Source: Parapedobacter defluvii
GTDB lineage: Bacteria > Bacteroidota > Bacteroidia > Sphingobacteriales > Sphingobacteriaceae
Direction: 5' to 3'
NCBI RefSeq assembly: GCF_014642075.1
Contig: NZ_BMIK01000018.1
Location: forward strand, 41,422 to 105,421
Length of the DNA stretch: 64,000 bases
Position 1 is the stretch's first letter, and each line of letters starts with the position of its first letter. A program made the position numbers and the translations under genes. The notes beneath the pieces were generated by a model. That model searched no databases, was not told where the DNA came from, and saw nothing but the letters and a program-made list of their open reading frames with translations. Below are positions 57,429 to 64,000 of this stretch, piece by piece.

Positions 57429-58379
57429 ATGGCTATAAGAAAAATTTCAGTGGCTGCGATCCTGGCAGGAAGCTCGATCTTCTGCCATTCGTTCTCCTCG
57501 ACAGCGCAGGAGAGCGATGTCGCCCTGGCCCACGTCAAGTACCAGTTCGTACATATTGACGATACCAATTTCCGCGACAATCCCCACCGGGAGGATATGA
57601 TGCTCTATATCGGCAAAGACATCACCCTGTACAACAGCTTCTCACTTGCCACTACCTTGGCGAAAATGAAAAAGGACATGGCGGAAAAGCAACCGGGCGA
57701 TGCTAAAAAAGCAGGCGCCCCGAACGGCCGCAATCAACCCCGGCTTTTCGTCAATGCGCCCAACATTTCCCATGAAATTCTTTACCTATTTCCCAAAGAA
57801 AACAGGCTTGCTACGGTAAACAGGTTGGGTATGACCACGTATATCATTGAACAGACATACCCGCAGATCGACTGGCAAATCGGCACAGAAGTTAAGGAGA
57901 TCGGTGGTTACCAGTGTCAACAGGCAACCGGTAGCTTCGGTGGCCGCGATTATATCGCTTGGTTCACCACTGAACTGCCGTTTCCCTACGGTCCGTGGAA
58001 ACTACATGGATTACCGGGACTCATCCTCGAAGCGGAAGACGGTAAAAAAGAAGTAGCGTTCCATTATGCCGGTTTCGACAAGGAACCCCCAACGGCTACC
58101 GTTCTTGCGCTTCCACAAGACGCAATACCCGCTACGGCCAAAGAATACGCGAAAGCGAAAGCTGCATTTGATAAGAACCCGATGGGAAATGCACTGCGTG
58201 GCCACAATGCACCGGCAGGTGCAAATGTACAGCGAAAGATCGTCCTGAAAGACCAAAGCGGGCGGGAACTGTCGCCCGAAGAATTCACTGCGATGCGCGA
58301 AATGGCTATGCGGGAAGGAAAAATCAAAAAACCGAACAACCCACTGGAACTGGTGGACAACGATCGCGGAACACGATGA
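57429..58379 (+). CDS. GLPGLI-family exported protein
   Basis: Protein of 316 residues with a signal peptide (about 1-27, ending TAQES). The family motif lies in GPWKLHGLPGLILEAED (about 191-207). Members of this family occur next to outer-membrane barrels in Bacteroidota; their function is unknown. The stop overlaps the next start by 4 bp (ATGA). Confidence 0.93.
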   Translation: MAIRKISVAAILAGSSIFCHSFSSTAQESDVALAHVKYQFVHIDDTNFRDNPHREDMMLYIGKDITLYNSFSLATTLAKMKKDMAEKQPGDAKKAGAPNGRNQPRLFVNAPNISHEILYLFPKENRLATVNRLGMTTYIIEQTYPQIDWQIGTEVKEIGGYQCQQATGSFGGRDYIAWFTTELPFPYGPWKLHGLPGLILEAEDGKKEVAFHYAGFDKEPPTATVLALPQDAIPATAKEYAKAKAAFDKNPMGNALRGHNAPAGANVQRKIVLKDQSGRELSPEEFTAMREMAMREGKIKKPNNPLELVDNDRGTR

Positions 58380-61066
58380 AATCCAGTAACATCAGGAACG
58401 TATTCTTACTCCTATTCCTGTCATTTTCGTCCGTTGCCGTTTTAGCACAGAACCGCGAGATCCGGGGCACATTAAAAACCGCAGACGGCAAACCGGTGGC
58501 CCATGCCAGCGTAATGATCAAAAACCAACAGCAGCGGGTGCTGGCGTTTAACGCTAGCGACAGCCAAGGCTCGTTTTTGCTGACATGGCCTGACACGACG
58601 GATGCCACCGGGCTCCGCGTAGAAATTAACCACCTGGGTTATAAGAAGGTATCCATACCGCTGATCGCCGACCGGGAACGCTATGAAATACCCATGGAAG
58701 CGGAGGCCATCGACCTTGCCGAAGTAGTGGTCAAGAGCCGTCCAAAGGTCAGTTCGCGGGGCGACACGTTAAGTTATGATGTCTCTTCGTTCACCAAACC
58801 CGAAGATCGTACCATCGGCGACGTGCTGAAACGGATGCCCGGTGTAGAAGTCGAAGAAAACGGCCAGATCAAATACAATGGCAAAGCGATCTCCAACTTT
58901 TATGTAGACGGAGATGACTTACTGGACGACAAATATGCCATTGGCACGAAAACCATTCCCCATGCCATGGTTAAGGATGTGGAGATTATGCAAAACCACC
59001 AGCCACTAAAAGTCCTCCAGGGGAAAACCCTCAGTGAAAACGTCGCGCTCAACCTTACCATCAAGGATGAGGCTAGGTTGGCCCTTACGGGCCAGGCGAA
59101 ACTCGGCGGGGGACTTCCCGGACAGTATGACGGCGAACTGAACACGATTTTATTCAACAAAGCCTATAAAATGCTGAATGTTGGCAAAGCCAACAACGTT
59201 GGCACCGACCTCGCGCCCGATTTTACCGCTTTCAACCGCACCGGTCGGTTGGCCGATATGGGATATGCGAAACCGGCTGAATTGCTCTCGTCCGGTACCG
59301 TAGGCACCCCCCCGCTGCCTACTAGCCGGTATTATCAGAACCGTTCAGGTTCGTTGAACGCCAACAACCTCGTAAACCTGGATAATGGGCTGCAACTGAA
59401 AGCCAACGTCGGACTGTTGCTGGACAACAACAACCTGAATTATTACAGCGCCAATGATAGCTATCTCACTGGCGATACGATTCGGTACAGCGAGATCCAA
59501 CAAATTGACCGGAGTCCATTCCTGATCGATGTGTCGCTCAACGCACAGGTCAATAAAGGTACCTATTACCTCAACAATGCGCTTAAAATCGGTTACTCGG
59601 GCGAAACAGGCAATGCCGCACTGACCAGCAACGCCCGTGATATGGATCAGCAGCTCAGCAGTCGCGTGCGCGACTTTTCCAACCAGCTGGAGTACGTACC
59701 GTCCCTTCGCAATGGAAACATCCTAAGCACCAATTGGTACGTGGGCCATTTCAACCGTCCGCAAACACTGGACATCCTGCCGGGCATCAACGCCGATGCC
59801 CTCAATGACGGACAGCCTTACGAGGGAATATATCAGTATACTGCCATTCCATCGTGGTTCAACACGCTGGCCGTCGGCTACCGGATTCCCAACGGGCGGA
59901 TCATGCAAGGGTATCGACTCAGCATGCTCAATGAGTGGCAACAACTTCGCTCGCAGCTTCGCCTGACACAACCTTCGGGCGAACAGCTTGCTTATTCAGG
60001 CAGTACAGACAACTACCTGGATTGGCAGCGGCACCATGCCCAGTTTACTGCTACCTATGAACTTCAGGAAGGCAACTGGGAAACCCTGCTTTCACTTCCG
60101 TTCACATGGCAGCACATCACCTACGAAGATCCCGGTTTCCAGCTTGACGAAACTAACAAATGGTTGTTGTTCACACCTATGTTCCGCGCAAAATACCTGA
60201 CTACCCCGGAGGATTACCTATCTTTCAACTACAGCTTCAACAACCATTTGGGCGATATAAGCGACCTTTACCAAGGTGCCATCCTTACCAACTACCGTAG
60301 CTTGCAAACAAACGGCACGGTTTTGCCGGAACAACGGTCACACAACCTATCGTTGAACTACAACCTGCAGCGCAATATTTCCATGTTATTCGTCAATGCA
60401 GGCATCAGCTATACCCATGCCAACGCCAATACGATTGCCTCCCGCGTGCTCACCGATGATCTTTCGAGCATCGTGCTGCTTCCTTTCGAAAACGAGGTAA
60501 GCAGTTTCAATGCCAGCGCAGGCATCAGCAAATACCTGTTTGCCTTGGGCGCAACGGCTGGTTTAAAAACGACATGGGGCACCACGCGCTTCAACCAACT
60601 TGTGAATGGCAAACTCCTGCCGTATGACAATGTATCGTTCAGCATCACGCCCGATTTCGAGGCCCGGTTGTGGGATCGCATCAGCCTGAATTACAAAGCC
60701 ACAGGCACTTGGACAACCAGCAAGCTGGCCGACGGTGGGGTTGGCAACATACCTGATAGGCAGATCCGGCGATATGACCAATCCATGAGTCTTCTGTATT
60801 CACCCTTTGCCCACACATTCCTGCGGCTCAGCGGCCGCCATCAACACACCAGCCAGGCACAGCTAGCAGACATCCGCTACTTTTTTGTCGATGCCAATGT
60901 GCGGTATAAATTGGATAAGTGGAATGCGGATATTGAACTCGATCTGACGAATCTGGCAAACATTACGGAATACGAAACCTACAGCCTTTCGGCCAATCAA
61001 GCGGGATATAGTGTGTATGACCTGCGCGGCCGGATGGCGGTATTGAAGCTGACGTTCAATTTATAA
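58376..61066 (+). CDS. Outer-membrane beta-barrel protein with carboxypeptidase-like N-domain (TonB-receptor-like)
   Basis: Protein of 896 residues with a signal peptide (about 1-23, VAVLAQ). A carboxypeptidase-regulatory-like domain follows (about 26-110, IRGTLKTADGKPVAHASVMI). A plug-like segment (VVVKSRPKVSSRGDTLSYDV, RMPGVEVEENGQIKYNGK) precedes a long barrel ending FNL. No clear TonB box is seen. It is coupled to the GLPGLI gene, so the two probably form one surface system. Confidence 0.9.
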   Translation: MKSSNIRNVFLLLFLSFSSVAVLAQNREIRGTLKTADGKPVAHASVMIKNQQQRVLAFNASDSQGSFLLTWPDTTDATGLRVEINHLGYKKVSIPLIADRERYEIPMEAEAIDLAEVVVKSRPKVSSRGDTLSYDVSSFTKPEDRTIGDVLKRMPGVEVEENGQIKYNGKAISNFYVDGDDLLDDKYAIGTKTIPHAMVKDVEIMQNHQPLKVLQGKTLSENVALNLTIKDEARLALTGQAKLGGGLPGQYDGELNTILFNKAYKMLNVGKANNVGTDLAPDFTAFNRTGRLADMGYAKPAELLSSGTVGTPPLPTSRYYQNRSGSLNANNLVNLDNGLQLKANVGLLLDNNNLNYYSANDSYLTGDTIRYSEIQQIDRSPFLIDVSLNAQVNKGTYYLNNALKIGYSGETGNAALTSNARDMDQQLSSRVRDFSNQLEYVPSLRNGNILSTNWYVGHFNRPQTLDILPGINADALNDGQPYEGIYQYTAIPSWFNTLAVGYRIPNGRIMQGYRLSMLNEWQQLRSQLRLTQPSGEQLAYSGSTDNYLDWQRHHAQFTATYELQEGNWETLLSLPFTWQHITYEDPGFQLDETNKWLLFTPMFRAKYLTTPEDYLSFNYSFNNHLGDISDLYQGAILTNYRSLQTNGTVLPEQRSHNLSLNYNLQRNISMLFVNAGISYTHANANTIASRVLTDDLSSIVLLPFENEVSSFNASAGISKYLFALGATAGLKTTWGTTRFNQLVNGKLLPYDNVSFSITPDFEARLWDRISLNYKATGTWTTSKLADGGVGNIPDRQIRRYDQSMSLLYSPFAHTFLRLSGRHQHTSQAQLADIRYFFVDANVRYKLDKWNADIELDLTNLANITEYETYSLSANQAGYSVYDLRGRMAVLKLTFNL

Positions 61067-61079
61067 GGGTAACGGCTTA

Positions 61080-61526
61080 TTATTTTACTTCGGTAATCCG
61101 TATTTCCGGATTCACTTTTTGCAAGGCTCCGACGAACGCAACGTTGCTATCCGGCGAGAAATAAATCTCATCATACCGATTATATTTCAAAATCAATCCT
61201 CTGCGGGCGGTTGCGGGTCTAAACCCCGACCACATCGTTTCACCGATGACCACCTCCCGGATAGACGACACGGCGATCTTTCCACGAAAAGGACCACTCC
61301 GGTAGTAAACAAAAGAATGATCAATCGTATAATGTGTACCAAACCACATCCAACCGATAAAACCAATGGTCACCGACATCACCAACAAGCCAAAAACCCG
61401 ACCATTCCAAGCCTGATTCGTGTTGAATAACTCTGTGACAACCGTAACCAGCAATGCGAGCAGTGGCACCCAAATCACGATCCCCAACAGCAAATCTTTA
61501 CGGCTTTTGAAAAGTTTCCGGTCCAC
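61080..61526 (-). CDS. Membrane PH-like domain protein
   Basis: The frame opens at a TTG (61532) that overlaps the promoter element, so the GTG at 61526 is the more likely start, giving 148 residues. Two hydrophobic helices (about 13-32 and 41-60) precede a beta-rich domain (HYTIDHSFVYYRSGPFRGKIAVSSIREV) like the bacterial PH domain (DUF304-like). Function unknown. Confidence 0.75.
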   Translation of the reverse strand: MDRKLFKSRKDLLLGIVIWVPLLALLVTVVTELFNTNQAWNGRVFGLLVMSVTIGFIGWMWFGTHYTIDHSFVYYRSGPFRGKIAVSSIREVVIGETMWSGFRPATARRGLILKYNRYDEIYFSPDSNVAFVGALQKVNPEIRITEVK

Positions 61527-61529
61527 ACC

Positions 61530-61537
61530 CAAAGATA
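61530..61537 (-). promoter_or_regulatory. -7 element of the PH-like gene
   Basis: TATCTTTG on the minus strand matches TAnnTTTG and ends 3 bp before the GTG at 61526, so the message is probably leaderless. It lies 22 bp from the divergent element at 61560. Confidence 0.6.
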
Positions 61538-61559
61538 AACAAACTGGTACATTTTTCCC

Positions 61560-61567
61560 TACATTTG
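61560..61567 (+). promoter_or_regulatory. -7 element of the 61600 gene
   Basis: TACATTTG matches TAnnTTTG and lies 32 bp before the ATG at 61600. It is divergent with the element at 61530-61537; the two promoters overlap. Confidence 0.55.
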
Positions 61568-61599
61568 CCTATCAGGTTCATCATAATCATTCGAACACC

Positions 61600-62004
61600 A
61601 TGGCACGTGAACAAATCGCCCCAAGATGGAAGTCCTTTCGAAATTACCTTACGATCGCCGGAATCGCCCTGCTTGTTATCGCCGCAGGGATGATTTGGTG
61701 GAATTACTACTATGTATTCGGCGAAGGGGTCAAATCCGGCCAGCTGAATTATGTGGTCAAAAAAGGCAACATCTTCAAGACTTATGAAGGAAAACTGATA
61801 CAGGTGGGGCTAAGATCAGCTTCTATCGGTACTATCCAATCCAATGAATTCGAATTCTCCGTAGAAAATGACAGTATCGCCAATGTGTTGATGCTCAATA
61901 GCGGCAAGACATTTGACCTGCATTACCGGGAATACAAACATGCGATTCCCTGGCGTGGCTTCAGTGTGTTCGTTGTGGACAGCATCATTGAGATGCGCCC
62001 GTAA
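61600..62004 (+). CDS. Membrane-anchored protein of unknown function
   Basis: The ATG at 61600 gives 134 residues, beginning MAREQIAPRWKSFRN, with one hydrophobic helix (about 19-38). A beta-rich domain follows (VFGEGVKSGQLNYVVKKGNIF, YEGKLIQVGLRS, and FEFSVENDSIANVL). Similar Bacteroidota proteins are often annotated as 6-phosphogluconate dehydrogenase in error; there is no such enzyme motif here. The open frame extends upstream to 61420, but that part is antisense to the neighbouring gene. Confidence 0.75.
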   Translation: MAREQIAPRWKSFRNYLTIAGIALLVIAAGMIWWNYYYVFGEGVKSGQLNYVVKKGNIFKTYEGKLIQVGLRSASIGTIQSNEFEFSVENDSIANVLMLNSGKTFDLHYREYKHAIPWRGFSVFVVDSIIEMRP

Positions 62005-62058
62005 GCTAGTTGGTTAATTCCGAAGGGCCAGCTTACAAAATGTGTTGCTGTAACCCCG

Positions 62059-62226
62059 ATATTCCACTCCCTTCAAATTGGGGTTACTAACACCCAGCTA
62101 CTACCGAAGGTAGCACCTAGAACAGTTGTATATACCTTTCAAATTGGAATCGGCAACGATATTTTATCCAAGGAAGAAAACCAATTTACATTACATGTAC
62201 CTTATTGTTTTCGCAGTCAAGACTCT
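62059..62226. CRISPR. Decayed CRISPR-like array, block 1
   Basis: Repeat copies at 62059-62094 and 62125-62160, with a more decayed copy at about 62190-62226. The consensus is 36 bp, GTTGTATATACCTTTCAA followed by ATTGGAGTTTGTAACACC. The period is 66 bp, giving 30-bp spacers, which is the usual geometry of a type II array in Bacteroidota. No cas gene lies in the window. Confidence 0.55.
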
Positions 62227-62235
62227 TGGTGCAAA

Positions 62236-62308
62236 TAAAAAAGTATTCAGTGAGTGTCAACGTGACCTCACCCTACGGCTGTACAAGCAGCCTCTAAAAT
62301 TTCGAATA
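62236..62308 (+). repeat. Hairpin-bearing direct repeat, copy A
   Basis: About 70 bp that match 63181-63246 at roughly 85 percent by eye. Both contain GACCTCACCCT, then a GGCTG...AGCC hairpin (here GGCTG-TACAAG-CAGCC), then CCTCTAA. The copy lies at the 3' end of the first toxin gene. Confidence 0.65.
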
Positions 62309-62325
62309 CGAAAGCTTAACGACAC

Positions 62326-62616
62326 CTAATCCCATAATGGTTCTTGGCGACTATCAAATAAATACAGGAGTATAATTTTCGAGTCGGTAACATCGTAAAC
62401 TAAGGACGTTTATTTGGAAATAACGCACCTTTTGTATCTCGAGTTTATAGGTATAGCCTGAAACAGATAAGGGTAAGTCTGGATTTTTTCAACCACATCG
62501 TCAAGTTGATTCAGAAATCGATCCACATATCGGTCGCCCCAATCGCGTTCGATTATCGAAACTACGGCTGATAAGGTTTCTTTGTAGGTTTCGGTATATT
62601 CGGTTTTCTTAATCAA
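62326..62616 (-). pseudogene. ParE/RelE-like toxin with in-frame nonsense codon
   Basis: The reading frame starts at TTG 62616, runs MIKKTEYTETYKETL, and stops at TAA 62412-62410 after RYKRCVISK. The frame then continues without shift as TSLVYDVTDSKIILLYLFDSRQEP to a second stop at 62326, which is the normal C-terminus of ParE/RelE-type toxins. One base change (CAA to TAA) would explain this. The product would lack its last strands and is probably inactive. It lies 9 bp after the antitoxin gene. Confidence 0.75.
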
Positions 62617-62625
62617 GAACCGGTA

Positions 62626-62835
62626 CTAACTACCTAATATTTCACGATGGGATTTAAACTTGTGCAGTCGCCCCTCAGCAACGTCTGCTTCCGCCCGCTG
62701 TAGCAACATCTGTTCTTTTTCACTGACTTCCTTCACAGGCTCCTGTGCATCGTAAGCAATATCCATAGCTTCCAAAATGGTCTTTATGGCTGCCCACTTT
62801 TTTTTGCTGTCAATATGTAGGGTCACCTGTGTCAT
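62626..62835 (-). CDS. Antitoxin of the first module
   Basis: The ATG at 62835 gives 69 residues (MTQVTLHIDSKKKWAAIK...). An upstream GTG at 62844 is less likely given the promoter spacing. A strand, two helices and an acidic Gln/Glu-rich tail (EVSEKEQMLLQRAEADV) resemble small Bacteroidota antitoxins paired with ParE-like toxins. It is intact and co-directional with the toxin. Confidence 0.75.
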   Translation of the reverse strand: MTQVTLHIDSKKKWAAIKTILEAMDIAYDAQEPVKEVSEKEQMLLQRAEADVAEGRLHKFKSHREILGS

Positions 62836-62852
62836 GCGAGTCACGTTTAAAA

Positions 62853-62860
62853 CAAAGATA
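62853..62860 (-). promoter_or_regulatory. -7 element of the first toxin-antitoxin module
   Basis: TATCTTTG on the minus strand, 17 bp before the ATG at 62835. It lies directly beside the next block of repeats. Confidence 0.55.
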
Positions 62861-62875
62861 CCGATGAATATCTCT

Positions 62876-63109
62876 TTTCAAAATACCTTTCAAATTGGAG
62901 TTTGTAACACCATATTCTGTAGATTTGATAATTGAATAAATGTTGTATATACCTTTCAAATTGGGGTTTTTAACACCCGTTTACTTTCGAGTTTCTTGGG
63001 TTCAGAGGTTGCATACACCTTTCAAATTGGAGTTTGTAACACTCTGATGAAGATTTAGAAAAAGCATCCATCGGTTGTATAGGTCTGTAACAGCGAAAAA
63101 GTTTTTTCA
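62876..63109. CRISPR. Decayed CRISPR-like array, block 2
   Basis: Copies start at 62876, 62942, 63008 and 63074, exactly 66 bp apart. The second and third are near the consensus. The first has a changed 5' end and the fourth has lost about 14 internal bases (GTTGTATAGGTCTGTAACAG). The three 30-bp spacers differ from each other. The block fills most of the 453-bp gap between the two antitoxin genes (62845-63298); the rest is copy B of the hairpin element. Confidence 0.6.
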
Positions 63110-63180
63110 GAACCGACCGCATTGTAGCATCTTAAAGCACAGAACAAACCCTTGATTTTTCCAATCGAGGCTCTGTTGTA

Positions 63181-63246
63181 TAAAAAGTATTCAGTGATGC
63201 CAACCTGACCTCACCCTGCGGCTGTATACAGCCTCTAAGATTTCAA
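63181..63246 (+). repeat. Hairpin-bearing direct repeat, copy B
   Basis: Matches copy A at 62236-62308. The hairpin here is the perfect palindrome GGCTGTATACAGCC. The loop differs between copies while the stem is kept. It lies 53 bp before the second antitoxin gene. Confidence 0.65.
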
Positions 63247-63286
63247 AGAGTACATTGGATACTTGCCAAATCTGAGCGAATTTTAT

Positions 63287-63294
63287 TATCTTTG
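63287..63294 (+). promoter_or_regulatory. -7 element of the second toxin-antitoxin module
   Basis: TATCTTTG matches TAnnTTTG and ends 4 bp before the ATG at 63299, so the message is probably leaderless. Confidence 0.6.
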
Positions 63295-63298
63295 AATT

Positions 63299-63514
63299 AT
63301 GACAACGTTCAACCTATCGGTTCCCGAAGATAAAACCTCTTTTTTTCTTGAGGTGCTGGAACTTATAGGTGCCACCTATGAAGCTAAAGAGCGTGAATTT
63401 CAACTAACCGAAGAACAAAAGAACTTTCTTTTACGACAAAACGATGTTCCTATTGAGGATTGCCTCCCAGCAATGGATTTATACGAAAGCCTAAAAGGGA
63501 AATATGGGCTATAG
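63299..63514 (+). CDS. Antitoxin of the second module
   Basis: Protein of 71 residues. The N-terminal strand (MTTFNLSVPEDKTSFFLEVLE) and acidic helix (QLTEEQKNFLLRQNDVPIED) give the same layout as the first antitoxin. It overlaps the toxin gene by 11 bp, the usual coupling. Confidence 0.78.
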   Translation: MTTFNLSVPEDKTSFFLEVLELIGATYEAKEREFQLTEEQKNFLLRQNDVPIEDCLPAMDLYESLKGKYGL

Positions 63515-63755
63515 TGTCCTCATCACTCCTGAAGCCGGCAAACAGGTTGAACAGGCGGTTGAGTATTACAGTGAACATGTCTCAAAAAAAGTTGCATTAG
63601 ATTTTCTCAAAGATTATCGGCGAGCCATTTCTGAGATTGTGAAAGTACGATACTTTCAGGTATTTTATTTGAATTTCAGAGCTCGGCTAATGAAAAAATT
63701 TCCTTATCTGGTGTTTTACACCCTGGATGAAGAACGAAAGCTTATTGATGTATGA
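63504..63755 (+). CDS. ParE/RelE-like toxin, probably shortened at the C-terminus
   Basis: Protein of 83 residues. ITPEAGKQVEQAVEYYSEH, LDFLKDYRRAISEI and KKFPYLVFYTLDEERKLI follow the ParE/RelE plan (RNase or gyrase-type toxins). The frame stops right after LIDV, where family members normally continue for about 15 more residues. A decayed array repeat starts 16 bp later, so the array may have replaced the end. Activity is uncertain. Confidence 0.72.
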   Translation: MGYSVLITPEAGKQVEQAVEYYSEHVSKKVALDFLKDYRRAISEIVKVRYFQVFYLNFRARLMKKFPYLVFYTLDEERKLIDV

Positions 63756-63770
63756 AAACGATGCATACTC

Positions 63771-63936
63771 GTTGCATATACCGTCATCGAGGTCTGTGAT
63801 ACCCGCCTTTTTGTGAAGAAAGCCGAACCGATGAGTTGTATATACCTTTCAAATAGTGATTTGAAACAACGAACGAAAACCCATAGAACACAAACCGCAA
63901 GATTGCTTATACCTTCTAAGGGTCTGTAAAATGAAC
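63771..63936. CRISPR. Decayed CRISPR-like array, block 3
   Basis: Copies at about 63771, 63835-63870 (GTTGTATATACCTTTCAAAT, ending AACAAC) and 63901-63936. Spacing is 64 and 66 bp. The middle copy has complementary ends, GTTG and CAAC. These copies are more diverged than those of block 2. Confidence 0.5.
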
Positions 63937-63941
63937 TGTGT

Positions 63942-63985
63942 CAAGGGGTGTTTCCCAGCCCCGCGGGGCTGGGAAACACCCCTTG
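63942..63985. repeat. Perfect 44-bp palindrome at the window edge
   Basis: The 22-bp arm starting CAAGGGGTGTTTCCCAGCCC is followed directly by its exact complement, with no loop. The preceding bases (TGAACTGTGTC) recall the ends of IS256-type insertion sequences, so an IS may begin here. It could also be a long hairpin terminator or a palindromic repeat. Confidence 0.6.
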
Positions 63986-64000
63986 TGCTTACTGCAAATC

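Noticed and set aside
62126..62329. 67-residue frame across the first repeat block and copy A
   Set aside because: It consists of array repeat, spacer and hairpin element; it has no protein-like pattern.

Overview
The window looks like chromosomal DNA of a member of the Bacteroidota, most likely a Sphingobacteriaceae-like organism. The evidence is the repeated -7 promoter element TAnnTTTG, a DUF4133/DUF4134-type tra operon with RteC, a GLPGLI protein followed by a TonB-type barrel, and an RprX/RprY-like two-component pair. This placement is from gene content and promoter style only.

Bases 1 to about 47,040 appear to be the right-hand part of an integrative conjugative element (ICE) whose left end and integrase lie outside the window. 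From left to right it holds: an edge fragment and a trypsin-like protease with an unrecognised N-terminal region (1-1334); an oriT-like stretch and mobA-mobB-mobC, meaning an accessory protein, a relaxase and a VirD4-type coupling ATPase (1530-5755); about 19 kb of potassium and stress cargo (5801-24927); a GNAT enzyme, a membrane LuxR-type regulator and RteC (25571-28170); the transfer operon (28344-39629); ICE maintenance genes of unknown role (39737-43428); and an AT-rich PHP-plus-SMC-type ATPase that resembles phage-defence proteins (43742-46816). The right boundary is proposed at 47,023-47,040. There, 18 bases resemble a tRNA 3' end and lie just before a strong terminator.

The cargo is a complete potassium and ion homeostasis island. 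It carries Kup, NhaA, KdpFABC, an outer-membrane porin, KdpE, and a KdpD split into two genes 12 kb apart: an ATP-binding/Usp sensor half and a membrane kinase half. It also has a second histidine kinase, a sigma-54-type response regulator, a universal stress protein, an alpha/beta hydrolase, a glycosyltransferase and several tiny or unrecognised genes upstream of kdpA. The element would therefore move a self-regulated high-affinity potassium uptake system between hosts.

Bases 47,041 to about 62,004 look like ordinary chromosome: a HmuY-like protein, pyrG, yidC, an acyl-CoA dehydrogenase, an acyl-CoA carboxylase carboxyltransferase, a small lipoprotein, a two-component system, and a GLPGLI/outer-membrane-barrel operon. 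The intergenic region between the two-component system and that operon holds five TTAACA boxes in 10-bp phase, a likely response-regulator binding array.

The right end (62,059-63,936) is the most unusual part. At least seven decayed copies of a 36-bp repeat lie in three blocks with a 66-bp period (36 + 30), as in a type II CRISPR array, but no cas gene is in view. Two ParE/RelE-like toxin-antitoxin modules separate the blocks. One toxin carries an in-frame nonsense codon and the other stops just before a repeat. Each module is accompanied by a copy of a roughly 70-bp element with a conserved hairpin. The window ends in a perfect 44-bp palindrome.
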